A stretch of DNA of 62,343 nt from an uncultured Collinsella sp. (GTDB taxonomy: Bacteria > Actinomycetota > Coriobacteriia > Coriobacteriales > Coriobacteriaceae): NCBI GenBank assembly GCA_900758375.1, contig CAAERJ010000021.1:1-62343 (forward strand). Reading direction: 5' to 3'. Positions 34,440 through 42,218 of the stretch are shown here, one piece after another (position 1 is the stretch's first letter; every line of letters begins with the position of its first letter). The translations under genes were made by a program, and so were the position numbers. The notes below the pieces were generated by a model. It did not search any database. It worked only from the letters and a program-made list of their open reading frames with translations, and was not told the origin of the DNA.

Positions 34440-35186
34440 ATGGAAAAGCTGGGAGTTATCGGCGGCATGGGCGCCGAGGCCACGTCGTATTACTACGACC
34501 AGGTCGTGCGTCATACGGCTGCTACCTGTGATCAGGAGCATATCGACATGGTGGTACTTTCCAAGTCGACCATGCCCGACCGTACGCTGGCCATCAAGAC
34601 CGGCGAGCATGCCGAGCTGCTGGCGACCATGAAGGAATGTGCACGGGCGCTCGAGGGGCTGGGCTGTGCTCATATCGCCATTCCCTGCAACACATCGCAC
34701 TACTTCTACGACCAGATTCAGTCGTTTACCAAGGTGCCGATTATCCACATGCCGCGCGAGTCGGTGCGCTATGCCCTGGCAGGCGCGGTGATGGGGGAGT
34801 GCGAGTTCGATCCCAACCTGAGCATGCCGTCCGAGCCGGTGCGCAAGATCGGCATCATGGGCACCGACGGCACCGTGGGTGCAGGCGTCTATGGGCGCGA
34901 GTGCGAGGCCGCGGGCGTCGAGGTCGTCTATCCCAGCGAGAAGCGCCAGGCCGACGTGATGTCGCTGATTTATGATGACGTGAAGGCCGGACGCGAGCCC
35001 GATATGGACAAGTTTGACCGCGTGATGTGGGAGTTCGCCCGCAGTGGCTGCGACCGCGTCATTCTGGCCTGCACCGAGCTCTCGGTGCTGAAAAAGTACC
35101 GAGAGATGCCCGAGATTACCCTTGACGCCATGGACGTCCTGGTGCGCGAATCCATCATCCGCAGCGGCGCCCCCTACCGCCTGTAG
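34440..35186 (+). CDS. Aspartate/glutamate racemase family protein
   Basis: This 248-residue PLP-independent racemase of the Asp/Glu/hydantoin superfamily has both catalytic cysteines: IAIPCNTSHYF in the N-half and ILACTELSVL in the C-half. GVIGGMGAEAT is the start typical of aspartate racemases. AAGGAGGCGGCG precedes the start. It follows the ATP-grasp ligase by 84 bp, and the likely joint product is D-aspartate for cell-wall cross-linking. A role as glutamate racemase cannot be excluded, though the GGMGAEAT start favours aspartate. Confidence 0.85.
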   Translation: MEKLGVIGGMGAEATSYYYDQVVRHTAATCDQEHIDMVVLSKSTMPDRTLAIKTGEHAELLATMKECARALEGLGCAHIAIPCNTSHYFYDQIQSFTKVPIIHMPRESVRYALAGAVMGECEFDPNLSMPSEPVRKIGIMGTDGTVGAGVYGRECEAAGVEVVYPSEKRQADVMSLIYDDVKAGREPDMDKFDRVMWEFARSGCDRVILACTELSVLKKYREMPEITLDAMDVLVRESIIRSGAPYRL

Positions 35187-35192
35187 CCCTCG

Positions 35193-35227
35193 ACCTGCCA
35201 AAAAGGGACAGGTTTATTTTGGTAGGT
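35193..35227 (+). repeat. Short palindromic repeat with GGGACAGG loop
   Basis: ACCTGCCAAAA and TTTTGGTAGGT (11 bp, one G-U) enclose a 13-nt loop AGGGACAGGTTTA, starting 7 bp after the racemase stop. The loop motif relates it to the other GGGAC-type palindromes in the window. Confidence 0.6.
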
Positions 35228-35245
35228 TTTATCTGGGGGAACAGT

Positions 35246-35283
35246 AAGGCCTCGACTCGTTTGGTGCGAGCCGAGGCCTTTTG
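35246..35283. terminator. Bidirectional terminator
   Basis: AAGGCCTCGACTCG pairs with CGAGCCGAGGCCTT (one mismatch) followed by TTGAA on the plus strand. It separates the racemase gene and the convergent ecfT. Confidence 0.85.
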
Positions 35284-35310
35284 AATTTATCGGTTGCCGG
35301 TGGCGATGGG

Positions 35311-36057
35311 TTAGAACAGGAAGCCGAGGACAATGAGGGCAATGCTAACAATAAGCATGGCAATGTCCTGGCCCTTGATGGGGTAGCGCTTGTACGAGCT
35401 CGCGCGCGTGCGCAGGTAGAAGCCGCGCTGCTCGGCCGCCAAGGCCGTGGCATCGGTTTTACCCACGCTCGAAATCAGTAGCGGCACGCACAACGGCAGC
35501 ATGAGCTGAAGCTTCTTGATGGGGTTCTTGGTGTCATACTCGATGCCGCGTGCGGTCTGCGCCTCCATGATGGCGTTCATCTCCTGGCCAAACACTGGCA
35601 CAAAGCGCAGTGCCGTGGTAAAGGTGAAGGCATAACGATACGGAACGTGCAGCACCTCGACGCAGGCGTTGGCAAGGTCGTTGAGCTTGGTCACCATGAG
35701 CATCAGAATAAGCGGAAGCGCCACGCCCAGCAGACGCAGACAGGCCTTTGTTCCGGTGATGAGGCCTCCATCGGTGACAAAGCTCCACACCACATTGCCA
35801 TCGCGCATAAAAGCCAGCTGCAGCACCAGCATGATGAGCGCGAGTGGAATCAGTAGCTTGAGCAGCGCGAGCAGGCGGTCGACGACGCCGGCGTAGGCTC
35901 CCAGCGCGAGCGTGAGTGCCAGAAAGCCCAGCAGTGCAACATAGGTGTCGGACAAGAAAATGCCGATGATGATGGCGGCGGCGAGGCCCAGTTTGATGAC
36001 GGGGTTCAGGCGGTGTAGCAGCGTGTCGCCCGGCATGTAGTCGATGACGTTAACCAC
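35311..36057 (-). CDS. ecfT: ECF transporter transmembrane subunit EcfT
   Basis: This 248-residue membrane protein has about five to six helices, with the coupling signatures ARGIEYDTKNP and the C-terminal AEQRGFYLRTRASSYKR (the Ala-Arg-Gly motifs that contact the ATPases). It is the shared membrane component of an energy-coupling-factor importer. The start is taken as GTG 36057, which overlaps the ecfA stop by 8 bp and follows GAGGAGATGG; a longer frame from 36102 overlaps ecfA without a site. It is the last gene of the cluster. Confidence 0.9.
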   Translation of the reverse strand: MVNVIDYMPGDTLLHRLNPVIKLGLAAAIIIGIFLSDTYVALLGFLALTLALGAYAGVVDRLLALLKLLIPLALIMLVLQLAFMRDGNVVWSFVTDGGLITGTKACLRLLGVALPLILMLMVTKLNDLANACVEVLHVPYRYAFTFTTALRFVPVFGQEMNAIMEAQTARGIEYDTKNPIKKLQLMLPLCVPLLISSVGKTDATALAAEQRGFYLRTRASSYKRYPIKGQDIAMLIVSIALIVLGFLF

Positions 36058-37801
36058 GGCGGACCATCTCCTCGGTAATGCGAACGATATCAGTGACCTC
36101 ACTTACCTGCGTAAAGGAGGGCGAGACGGTGGATGCCAGACGGCGCGAGAGTTCGATGACCTGGGGCGGCTCAACGTAGGCACGCTGCATGAGTTCGATG
36201 TTCGAGAACAGCTCGTGCGTGCGGCCGCGGTCGAGGATGCGACCGTTGGCCATCACCACGATGCGCTCGGCAAAGTCGGAAACGACTTCCATGTCGTGAC
36301 AGACCATGATGACGGCGCAACCGCGCTCGGCCATGGTGCGCACCGTTTCCATCACGGTCATGCACTCGCGGTAGTCCAGGCCGCTCGTGGGTTCGTCGAG
36401 CACCACGATCTTGGGCTCGACCACTACAACGGATGCCAGCGCCACCATCTGGCGCTGGCCGCGTGACAGCGAGAACGGTGCTTCGTCGGCGGGCAGGCCA
36501 AAGCGGTCGATGACCAGCTGGGCGCGACGCAGGGCTTCGGCGCGGTCGATGCCGGCAAGCTCTAGACCAAAGGCGACCTCGTCGAGCACGGTGTCTTTGC
36601 AGATTTGGCGGTCGGGGTTCTGGAAAAGCGTTGCCACTTCGCGTGCGATGCGGCTCGTGGGAACCGATGCCGTGTCCAAGCCCGTAACGCGTACGCTGCC
36701 CGATGCGGGCTTGAGCAAACCCGTGAGCAGTTTGGTGAGCGTGGTTTTGCCGGCTCCGTTTTGGCCGACAATGCCCACGAGCTCGCCGGGGTAGAGCGTC
36801 AAGTTGAGGTCGTGGACGGCGGCGCCTCCATGGGGGTAGGAAAACTCGACATGGTCAAAGGTGAGCACCGGCTCGGCGTCTTTCGCATGCGGGCGCAGCG
36901 ACGGCGCGTGCGGGGAGCCTGCGGGCGCCTGGGTATCGCTTGTCGCACGGTCGGGGTCGACGATTTCCGTGATCAGGAGTTCTGCCTCGTCGACATCCAG
37001 ACAGGGCGTGCCGCTTACCAAGCCATCGGCCTCGAGACTGTTGAAGATGCGCGTGACGCGCGGACAATCGACGCCGATGGTGCGAAGCTCGTCGGTGCGT
37101 GCGAAGACCTCGTGCGGCTCACCTTGCAGCGCGATCTGGCCGTGATCGAGCACCAACACACGGTTGCAGTACTCCGAAAGCAGAGCGACCTTTTGCTCAA
37201 CGACGACGATGGTGATGCCGAGCGCGCGGTTTGCCTCGCGCAGCGTCTCGAAGACCAAGGTGGAACTGGCGGGGTCGAGTGCTGCGGTTGGCTCATCGAG
37301 CACTAAGACGCGCGGACGCATGGCGAGGATGGCGGCGATAGCTACCTTTTGCTTTTGGCCGCCCGAGAGGGTGGCGATCTCGCGGTCGCGCAGGTCGCTG
37401 ATACCGACGGTCTTAAGCGTCTCGCTCACGCGCTGCTCGATCTGGTCATGCGGAACGCCAAAGTTCTCGAGACCAAAGAGCATCTCATCCTCAACGACCG
37501 AAGCGACCATCTGCGTGTCAATGTCTTGCAGCACGCTGCCGACGATCTGCGATATGTCGGTGAGCGAGACCTCGCAGGTGTCGTGGCCGTCAACTAACAC
37601 GGAGCCATAAAAGGCGCCGGTGTAGTGGTGAGGCACGGCGCCCGACAGACAGGCGGCAAGTGTGGACTTACCGGCGCCCGAGGGCCCGATGATGCCGATG
37701 AAATCTCCCTTGTTCACGCTGAGCGAAACGTGGCAGAGCGCCTGCTCGGTTTGCGTGCCATAGGAGAACGAGACATCGTCGACGTTGATGATCGTTTCCA
37801 T
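36050..37801 (-). CDS. ecfA: ECF transporter ATPase with two fused ABC domains
   Basis: This 583-residue protein carries two complete ABC cassettes, corresponding to EcfA1 and EcfA2 joined. Domain 1 has Walker A GPSGAGKST (about 40), LSGGQKQKVAIA and VLVLDEPTAALD. Domain 2 has GQNGAGKTT (about 350), LSRGQRQMVALA and IVVLDEPTSGLD; its signature reads LSRGQ rather than LSGGQ. A 60-residue Asp/Pro/Ala-rich linker joins them, as in YkoD. It energises uptake through EcfT and the S component. Translation is coupled to ecfT. Confidence 0.92.
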   Translation of the reverse strand: METIINVDDVSFSYGTQTEQALCHVSLSVNKGDFIGIIGPSGAGKSTLAACLSGAVPHHYTGAFYGSVLVDGHDTCEVSLTDISQIVGSVLQDIDTQMVASVVEDEMLFGLENFGVPHDQIEQRVSETLKTVGISDLRDREIATLSGGQKQKVAIAAILAMRPRVLVLDEPTAALDPASSTLVFETLREANRALGITIVVVEQKVALLSEYCNRVLVLDHGQIALQGEPHEVFARTDELRTIGVDCPRVTRIFNSLEADGLVSGTPCLDVDEAELLITEIVDPDRATSDTQAPAGSPHAPSLRPHAKDAEPVLTFDHVEFSYPHGGAAVHDLNLTLYPGELVGIVGQNGAGKTTLTKLLTGLLKPASGSVRVTGLDTASVPTSRIAREVATLFQNPDRQICKDTVLDEVAFGLELAGIDRAEALRRAQLVIDRFGLPADEAPFSLSRGQRQMVALASVVVVEPKIVVLDEPTSGLDYRECMTVMETVRTMAERGCAVIMVCHDMEVVSDFAERIVVMANGRILDRGRTHELFSNIELMQRAYVEPPQVIELSRRLASTVSPSFTQVSEVTDIVRITEEMVRRG

Positions 37802-37819
37802 GGATACCTTTCATAGTCA

Positions 37820-37863
37820 TTGGGGACGTTCTTACATGACTAGTCGTTTAAGAACGCCCCCAA
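37820..37863 (-). repeat. Short palindromic repeat with GGGGACGTTCTT arms
   Basis: TTGGGGACGTTCTTA and TAAGAACGCCCCCAA are complementary except for one position, with a 14-nt loop containing ACTAGT. It lies between ecfA and the class B element, in the intergenic region of the ECF cluster. Confidence 0.65.
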
Positions 37864-37907
37864 AAGCTCGTTGTTTGGGATAGTCTTTGGTGGTAAAGCA
37901 CGGAGAC

Positions 37908-38006
37908 GGCTTTGCGAGGTGCCCCAGGTTGGCGCGAAAGAGGAGCGAAGCGTACTTGGGTACGCGAGCGACGAATGAACGCCAAGATGGGGTGGCTCGT
38001 AAAGCC
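37908..38006. repeat. Class B long-hairpin element, copy 2
   Basis: The outer arms GGCTTTGCGAG (37908) and CTCGTAAAGCC (38006 end) pair with one mismatch and continue through CCCCA/TGGGG to TTGGCG/CGCCAA. The apical core GAAAGAGGAGCGAA, hairpin GCGTAC-TTGG-GTACGC and GAGCGACGAATGAACG match the copy at 15343-15387. It lies just past the stop of the S-component gene. Confidence 0.75.
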
Positions 38007-38013
38007 GAGCAGG

Positions 38014-38586
38014 TTAGTTGAGCTTAAGGGCCTTCTGGATGGGCAGGTAGAGGGCGCCGACCAGAATGGCGTTAAATACGGCGGTCATGGCGACGACGGG
38101 CAGCATGGCTGCGGCGAGCTCGCCCACAACGCCGAGCATGGCCATCTTGATGACCATGAAGATGACGCCCGAGACAAAGGTGGTCACGAAGGTTGCGGCG
38201 ATGGCGACGACGGGCTTAACCTGGCCGTCCTTGGCGGCAGCGTTGACAATGACGGCCATGAGCATAGCGGCGATGCCCTCGGCGGCAAAATCGACAAACG
38301 GCGAGGTGGTAGTGATCTGGATTACGGCCGCCGAGATGAGACCAATGACGAGCGCCTGGCCAATGTTGGGACGAACGACCAGGATGGTGAGGCAGAATGC
38401 CGAGATGATGAACTCGGGGCTGATCATACCGCCCGAGATGCCCGAGATTGCCTTGCCGACGGTGAAGTTGAGGATGAAGCCGGCGGCAAGCAGGATGGCG
38501 AGCAAGACGAGGGCGCGGACGTCGAGTTTGCCGCGGTCGGCGGTCTGGACGGTGCGGGGCTGTGCGGTGGTTGTGTTCTGAGACAT
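38014..38586 (-). CDS. ECF transporter S component, probably tryptophan-specific
   Basis: This 190-residue membrane protein has five to six helices. ALVLLAILLAAGFILNFTVG and GGMISPEFIISAFCLTILVVRP resemble TrpP-like substrate-binding (S) components. It would bind substrate and dock on EcfT/EcfA, encoded next on the same strand. ATG 38586 follows GAAAGGATTTTCACC. Tryptophan is inferred from the upstream leader peptide with three Trp codons followed by a terminator, a classic attenuation arrangement. The class B repeat lies between this gene and ecfA. Confidence 0.8.
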   Translation of the reverse strand: MSQNTTTAQPRTVQTADRGKLDVRALVLLAILLAAGFILNFTVGKAISGISGGMISPEFIISAFCLTILVVRPNIGQALVIGLISAAVIQITTTSPFVDFAAEGIAAMLMAVIVNAAAKDGQVKPVVAIAATFVTTFVSGVIFMVIKMAMLGVVGELAAAMLPVVAMTAVFNAILVGALYLPIQKALKLN

Positions 38587-38633
38587 GGTGAAAATCCTTT
38601 CGAAAGGGAAGTACAAGAGAAGAAAGCGGAGGC

Positions 38634-38763
38634 GCGTGATGCGAATGCGATCGGGCTCGAGATAGAAAAAGGCCCCCGGTCGAAACCGGAGGCCTTCCAA
38701 TCACCTAGAGCGCAAAAACAGGCGTGAGGGACTCACTGTCGACCGATCGTATTCGCATCACGC
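38634..38763 (-). promoter_or_regulatory. Long-range complementary segments around the Trp attenuator
   Basis: Bases 38634-38654 (GCGTGATGCGAATGCGATCGG) and 38743-38763 are reverse complements with a single mismatch. The second lies inside the leader peptide gene, just after the Trp codons; the first lies beyond the terminator. They could pair in read-through RNA and enclose the terminator, or mark a past inverted duplication. Confidence 0.5.
38661..38696 (-). terminator. Attenuator terminator of the Trp-type leader
   Basis: On the minus strand AAGGCCTCCGG pairs with CCGGGGGCCTT (one G-U) around TTTCGA, followed by TTTCTATC. It lies between the leader peptide stop and the S-component start. 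Upstream, TCACGCC can pair either with GGCGTGA at the Trp codons or with AGGTGA before this stem, giving the alternatives needed for attenuation. Confidence 0.75.
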
Positions 38764-38801
38764 CACCACCAGTTGTTGAGAGACGTCATCGTGTTCTTCA
38801 T
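38733..38801 (-). CDS. Tryptophan attenuation leader peptide
   Basis: A 22-codon frame starts at ATG 38801 with the strong site GAAAGGAGCCACCAAC. It reads MKNTMTSLNN, then three consecutive Trp codons (11-13), then RDANTIGRQ and TGA. Three adjacent Trp codons upstream of a terminator and a membrane-transport gene are the mark of ribosome-mediated attenuation, as in trp operon leaders. Low charged tRNA-Trp would stall the ribosome, prevent terminator formation and raise expression of the S component. This is inferred from layout. Confidence 0.8.
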   Translation of the reverse strand: MKNTMTSLNNWWWRDANTIGRQ

Positions 38802-38943
38802 GTTGGTGGCTCCTTTCGTGATACCGTGGCGCGGTCGCACCTAGTTGCTGTTGCGCTGCACTATAGCACAGCGAAGTGTGTGCAGGGAATCTTTTTTGAA
38901 AAGATTTCGGCGACGTTTCCCGCCGGTCGAATGGGCGGCTGGG

Positions 38944-38972
38944 CGGGCGGGCGACCTTGGCCATCCCGCCCG
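38944..38972 (-). terminator. GC-rich hairpin after the C69 dipeptidase gene
   Basis: CGGGCGGG and CCCGCCCG pair perfectly, 20 bp past the stop on the minus strand. No T-run follows, so termination strength is uncertain. Confidence 0.5.
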
Positions 38973-38992
38973 TTTCTTGGAACGCAAGGGTC

Positions 38993-40792
38993 TTAGGCCT
39001 TCTTGCGACGATAGAGCACGAAGCCGCAGACACCGATGATGACGACGGCGCCAACGGCCATGGCGGCCATGTTGTTGCCCTCGGACTTCTCCTCGGTCGC
39101 CTCTTCCTCATCTTCGGGCTCGGCAACGTCCTTATCGGAGAGAGCCTCGTCGGCGTAGGTGATGGACTCGACCAGGCAGTCGTTGTCGGCATCGTAGTCA
39201 CTCGGGACGAACTCCTCGGAGAAGTCGCCCTCCTTGAGGTAGTCGCGCATCTCCTCGAGCATGGCCTTGCACTTGACGTAGGTGTTCTTGGTCGCTGCCT
39301 TGCCGGCCTTGTTGGCCAGGGCGGTGCGGGCCTCGGTGTCCTCGGCGGCCTGCATGGCCTCGTCGACGGTCAGGTTCTGCTCAATGAGCTCCTTCTGCAG
39401 GGCGTCGAGATAGGCGCGAACGCCGGTAGCGCAGTGGTCGCGGTTCTCATAGGCGAGTGTGTTGATGTCCATGAGGACGTAGTTGATGGAGTTCTTGGGC
39501 TCCTCGTTGTTCACGACGTCTTCCTCTTCACAGTGATCGAAGGAGACGTCCTGATCGCTGAAGTAGGGGCTGACCTCGGTGAGCAGTGCGGAATAGAGGG
39601 GGATAGCGACGGAGAACTCGGCGTTGGAGAGCATCTCCCACTGGATGGTCGCGATCTCGGGGTCCATGCCGTGACGGATCTGGAAGGTGTGGATCTCGGT
39701 GTTGCGGTTGGAGCCGATGGCATAAGCGCCGTCGGTGTTGGCGTTGAGGCCGGCGACATTCTCGCCGCGAGCGGCGAAGGAACGAATCATCTCAAAGGTG
39801 TTCCAGTCGGACTTGCCGGGCTGGAAGAACAGCGGCTGCATCTCGTGGACCAGGGCGCCGGTCGTGGCACGAGCGTCTTCGCGCTCGTCCTTGACGATCT
39901 CGTAGTCGGTGCCCTCGGCAAGCGGAGCCATAAAGTAATCGCGGCCCTGGACATAGCGCGACCACTGGTGCATACCGGCCTCGCTAATCTCCTCGCCGTA
40001 GGTCTTGGCGACGTCGAACTTGCCGTCGGTGTACTCGGCAAAGCCCTTCTCCTTAGGCATGGACTCGATGCCCTTGGAGTGGAGGCAGTTCTCGGTGTCA
40101 TCGAGGTCGACGTTATAGGTGAGGTTGCCGATGTTGGGGTTGAGCGAGGCGATATCGTCAGTGAGCCTCATGGCGATCCACTGATGGCCGGAAAGCGCTG
40201 CAAGCAACCAGGTCTCGTTGTTGTCGGCAATGATGATCTGGTCGTTGGAGCAGACGCCCTGCTCGTCAATCAAGCTGCCGAGAAGCTCGACACCCTCGCG
40301 GGCCGTGGCGCTCTCGCCCAGAATGACGCTGGCGTAGTTGTACTCGCCGATGCCGGTCTCCTCGGTGACGGGGTCGGCTTCCTCTGCCTTCTCGTTATAG
40401 GAGGTGCTCAGCGTGGCAGAGCAGGAGACGCCCTTCTCGTTGATGCCGGCCTCGGAATATGCGTCGTAGCGATCTTCCCACTGAGAGGGGTTGTCGCGAA
40501 CGAAGGTGTAGCGGTAGGTTGCGCCCTTGGACTTGTACTCAAAGCCGGACTCGATCGAGGTGTACTTGCTGCCGTCCTTGTGTGCGGGCTCGATGCCAAA
40601 GTGCTTGATGTAGCGCGGGCCGAAGTCCTCGGAGCGGCCGTAGTACGTGTTGCCGTCTGCCGTGAGCTGGCTGCCCATGTAGATCTGGGTGCAAGCGAGC
40701 GCCGAAGTCGGCATGGCCATAATGGCCGCTGCTCCAAATGCAAGGCCGCAGCCGAGCTTCTTGAGCGTGTTGACAGGATGAGTAAACCTCAT
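38993..40792 (-). CDS. pepD: Secreted, membrane-anchored C69 family dipeptidase
   Basis: This 599-residue Ntn-hydrolase-type dipeptidase has a signal peptide (about residues 1-33) ending in ALA before the nucleophile Cys34 in CTQIYMGS. TADGNTYYGRSEDFG is the family motif. The C-terminus has a Glu-rich spacer, one membrane helix (about 575-595) and RRKKA. The enzyme is thus predicted to act outside, tethered by its C-terminus, on dipeptides. Family members start with the catalytic Cys after processing, consistent with cleavage at ALA-C. GGGAGGGATC precedes the start. Confidence 0.88.
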   Translation of the reverse strand: MRFTHPVNTLKKLGCGLAFGAAAIMAMPTSALACTQIYMGSQLTADGNTYYGRSEDFGPRYIKHFGIEPAHKDGSKYTSIESGFEYKSKGATYRYTFVRDNPSQWEDRYDAYSEAGINEKGVSCSATLSTSYNEKAEEADPVTEETGIGEYNYASVILGESATAREGVELLGSLIDEQGVCSNDQIIIADNNETWLLAALSGHQWIAMRLTDDIASLNPNIGNLTYNVDLDDTENCLHSKGIESMPKEKGFAEYTDGKFDVAKTYGEEISEAGMHQWSRYVQGRDYFMAPLAEGTDYEIVKDEREDARATTGALVHEMQPLFFQPGKSDWNTFEMIRSFAARGENVAGLNANTDGAYAIGSNRNTEIHTFQIRHGMDPEIATIQWEMLSNAEFSVAIPLYSALLTEVSPYFSDQDVSFDHCEEEDVVNNEEPKNSINYVLMDINTLAYENRDHCATGVRAYLDALQKELIEQNLTVDEAMQAAEDTEARTALANKAGKAATKNTYVKCKAMLEEMRDYLKEGDFSEEFVPSDYDADNDCLVESITYADEALSDKDVAEPEDEEEATEEKSEGNNMAAMAVGAVVIIGVCGFVLYRRKKA

Positions 40793-40808
40793 GATCCCTC
40801 CCAACTGT

Positions 40809-40905
40809 TGAGACTCCACAAAACTGTGTGGAATCTCAGCTAATAAATACATCTATTAGCCTATAGGAAGTCTAAATAGTATTCATCTATTTCGATGAAA
40901 TACTC
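40809..40905 (-). promoter_or_regulatory. Three stacked hairpins in the dipeptidase leader
   Basis: Upstream of the C69 dipeptidase start I see three hairpins. The first is TGAGACTCCACA/TGTGGAATCTCA (40809-40838, one mismatch). The second is GCTAATA/TATTAGC (40839-40860, perfect). The third is AGTATTCATC/GATGAAATACT (40879-40905). The region 40793-41028 is AT-rich and otherwise holds no gene; the dipeptidase promoter is expected in it. Confidence 0.45.
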
Positions 40906-41028
40906 GATGAGCGTCCTAAAATATGCGATGAACGGATAATAATACTCATTATCTAGCTTTATTTAAATAAAGGCTCCCTGCAATTACTGTATCTGAATAA
41001 AGTGCCTTGCACGGGGCACAAAGAAAAA

Positions 41029-41065
41029 TCCCCCGCTGTCTGGCAAATGCATAAACAACGGGGGA
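41029..41065 (-). terminator. Terminator of the lipid-kinase operon
   Basis: TCCCCCG and CGGGGGA enclose a 23-nt loop; on the minus strand the stem is followed by TTTTTC. It lies 36 bp past the stop of the 30-residue peptide gene. Confidence 0.75.
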
Positions 41066-41100
41066 AATGATAATTGGATGAATATCATACCAATGTGGAA

Positions 41101-41193
41101 TTACTTCTTCCGGCGGTGGATCACGTTGATCGCATAGCCGATGAGCATGGCCAGAACAATGACGATAAAGCCGGGCAGGGGAGTGTCGTTCAT
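41101..41193 (-). CDS. Small membrane peptide, 30 residues
   Basis: A 31-codon frame starts at ATG 41193 with GGAGGACCCC before it. It encodes MNDTPLPGFIVIVLAMLIGY followed by AINVIHRRKK and TAA. There is one hydrophobic helix (about residues 8-25) and a basic cytoplasmic tail. It begins 9 bp after the stop of the lipid kinase gene, so it is translated from the same transcript, and a terminator follows. It may modulate the kinase or be an independent small protein. Confidence 0.7.
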   Translation of the reverse strand: MNDTPLPGFIVIVLAMLIGYAINVIHRRKK

Positions 41194-41202
41194 GGGGTCC
41201 TC

Positions 41203-42120
41203 CTATTTTCCGAGTGGGGAGAATTCGTCGACGATGAGGTCGAGGCATTGCGGAAGCGCGCGGGCGCCAAAGACGCCGGAGTTGCTGGAGATGATCTCGC
41301 CATCGAACTGCATGCCCAGCGATGGCGTGCAGGTGATCTTGGCTTCCTTGGTCTGGATGATCTTAAACTGTGGACGGCCGAGCACCTTGCCAGCGGGGTC
41401 GAGCGCGGCGGTGATCACGGTGGGCAGGAGCTGGACGGTTTTTACGGGCTCGATGACCGCGATGTCGACCATGCCGTCGTTCATGCGGCAATCGGGGAAC
41501 AGGTTGATGTCGTTTTGAATGACCGAGGTGTTGCCGGCCATGCAGCAGATGCCATCGAGCTCCTCGACAATGCCGTCATGCTCAATCGTAAAGTGCGCCA
41601 CCGTGGGGTTGGGTGTGGCGAGCGCCGACAAGAAATAGGCGATCTCGCCGATGTCGTTTTTGGCGGGGGCGGCCTTCATCATGATCTCGGCATCGTAACC
41701 CGATCCGGCGATGATAATAAAGCCGTGGCGCTTTTCGTTACCGTTCTCGTCGAGCCAAAAGAGCTCGCCCATGTCCGCCTTGACGGTACGGCCGACGCGG
41801 CAGGCCTTGGCGAGCGCCGCGGCCTCGGGGGCATTGCCAATGTTGTTGAAGAACAGGCAGGCCGTGCCGGAGGGGAAGACGAGCGTGGGGACGCCGCATC
41901 CGCGCATCTGGTCGAGCACGTTGGAGACGGTGCCGTCGCCGCCCGAAATCACCACGCGATCAAACTCGCGCACGTCTGCCACGGCGTCCTCGGGCTCCAT
42001 GCCATCGCCGATAAAACGCATCACGACCTCGTCGCCGCCCTGTGCAAGGGCGTGCGTGAATGCGTAGATTTCATCGGAGCTGGGACCCGATGCCGGGTTG
42101 TGGATGATAAGGCAGCGCAT
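41203..42120 (-). CDS. Diacylglycerol kinase family lipid kinase
   Basis: This 305-residue protein has the DAGK catalytic fold: CLIIHNPASG at the N-terminus, nucleotide-binding SGGDGTVSNVL (about 59-69) and FPSGTACLFFNNIG. It belongs to the DgkB/YegS group that phosphorylates diacylglycerol or related lipids at the cytoplasmic membrane face, recycling lipids after anionic polymer synthesis. There are no membrane helices. The substrate is not certain. It is the first gene of a two-gene transcript with the 30-residue membrane peptide. Confidence 0.88.
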   Translation of the reverse strand: MRCLIIHNPASGPSSDEIYAFTHALAQGGDEVVMRFIGDGMEPEDAVADVREFDRVVISGGDGTVSNVLDQMRGCGVPTLVFPSGTACLFFNNIGNAPEAAALAKACRVGRTVKADMGELFWLDENGNEKRHGFIIIAGSGYDAEIMMKAAPAKNDIGEIAYFLSALATPNPTVAHFTIEHDGIVEELDGICCMAGNTSVIQNDINLFPDCRMNDGMVDIAVIEPVKTVQLLPTVITAALDPAGKVLGRPQFKIIQTKEAKITCTPSLGMQFDGEIISSNSGVFGARALPQCLDLIVDEFSPLGK

Positions 42121-42218
42121 ACTTACGTTCCCGTTCTGTGACTAACCGAGTATAGTTGTAGGGCAATGCCGATATCCTACCCGTGTTTTTCGGGCCTAAC
42201 CTTATTCGATGGGTTGAT

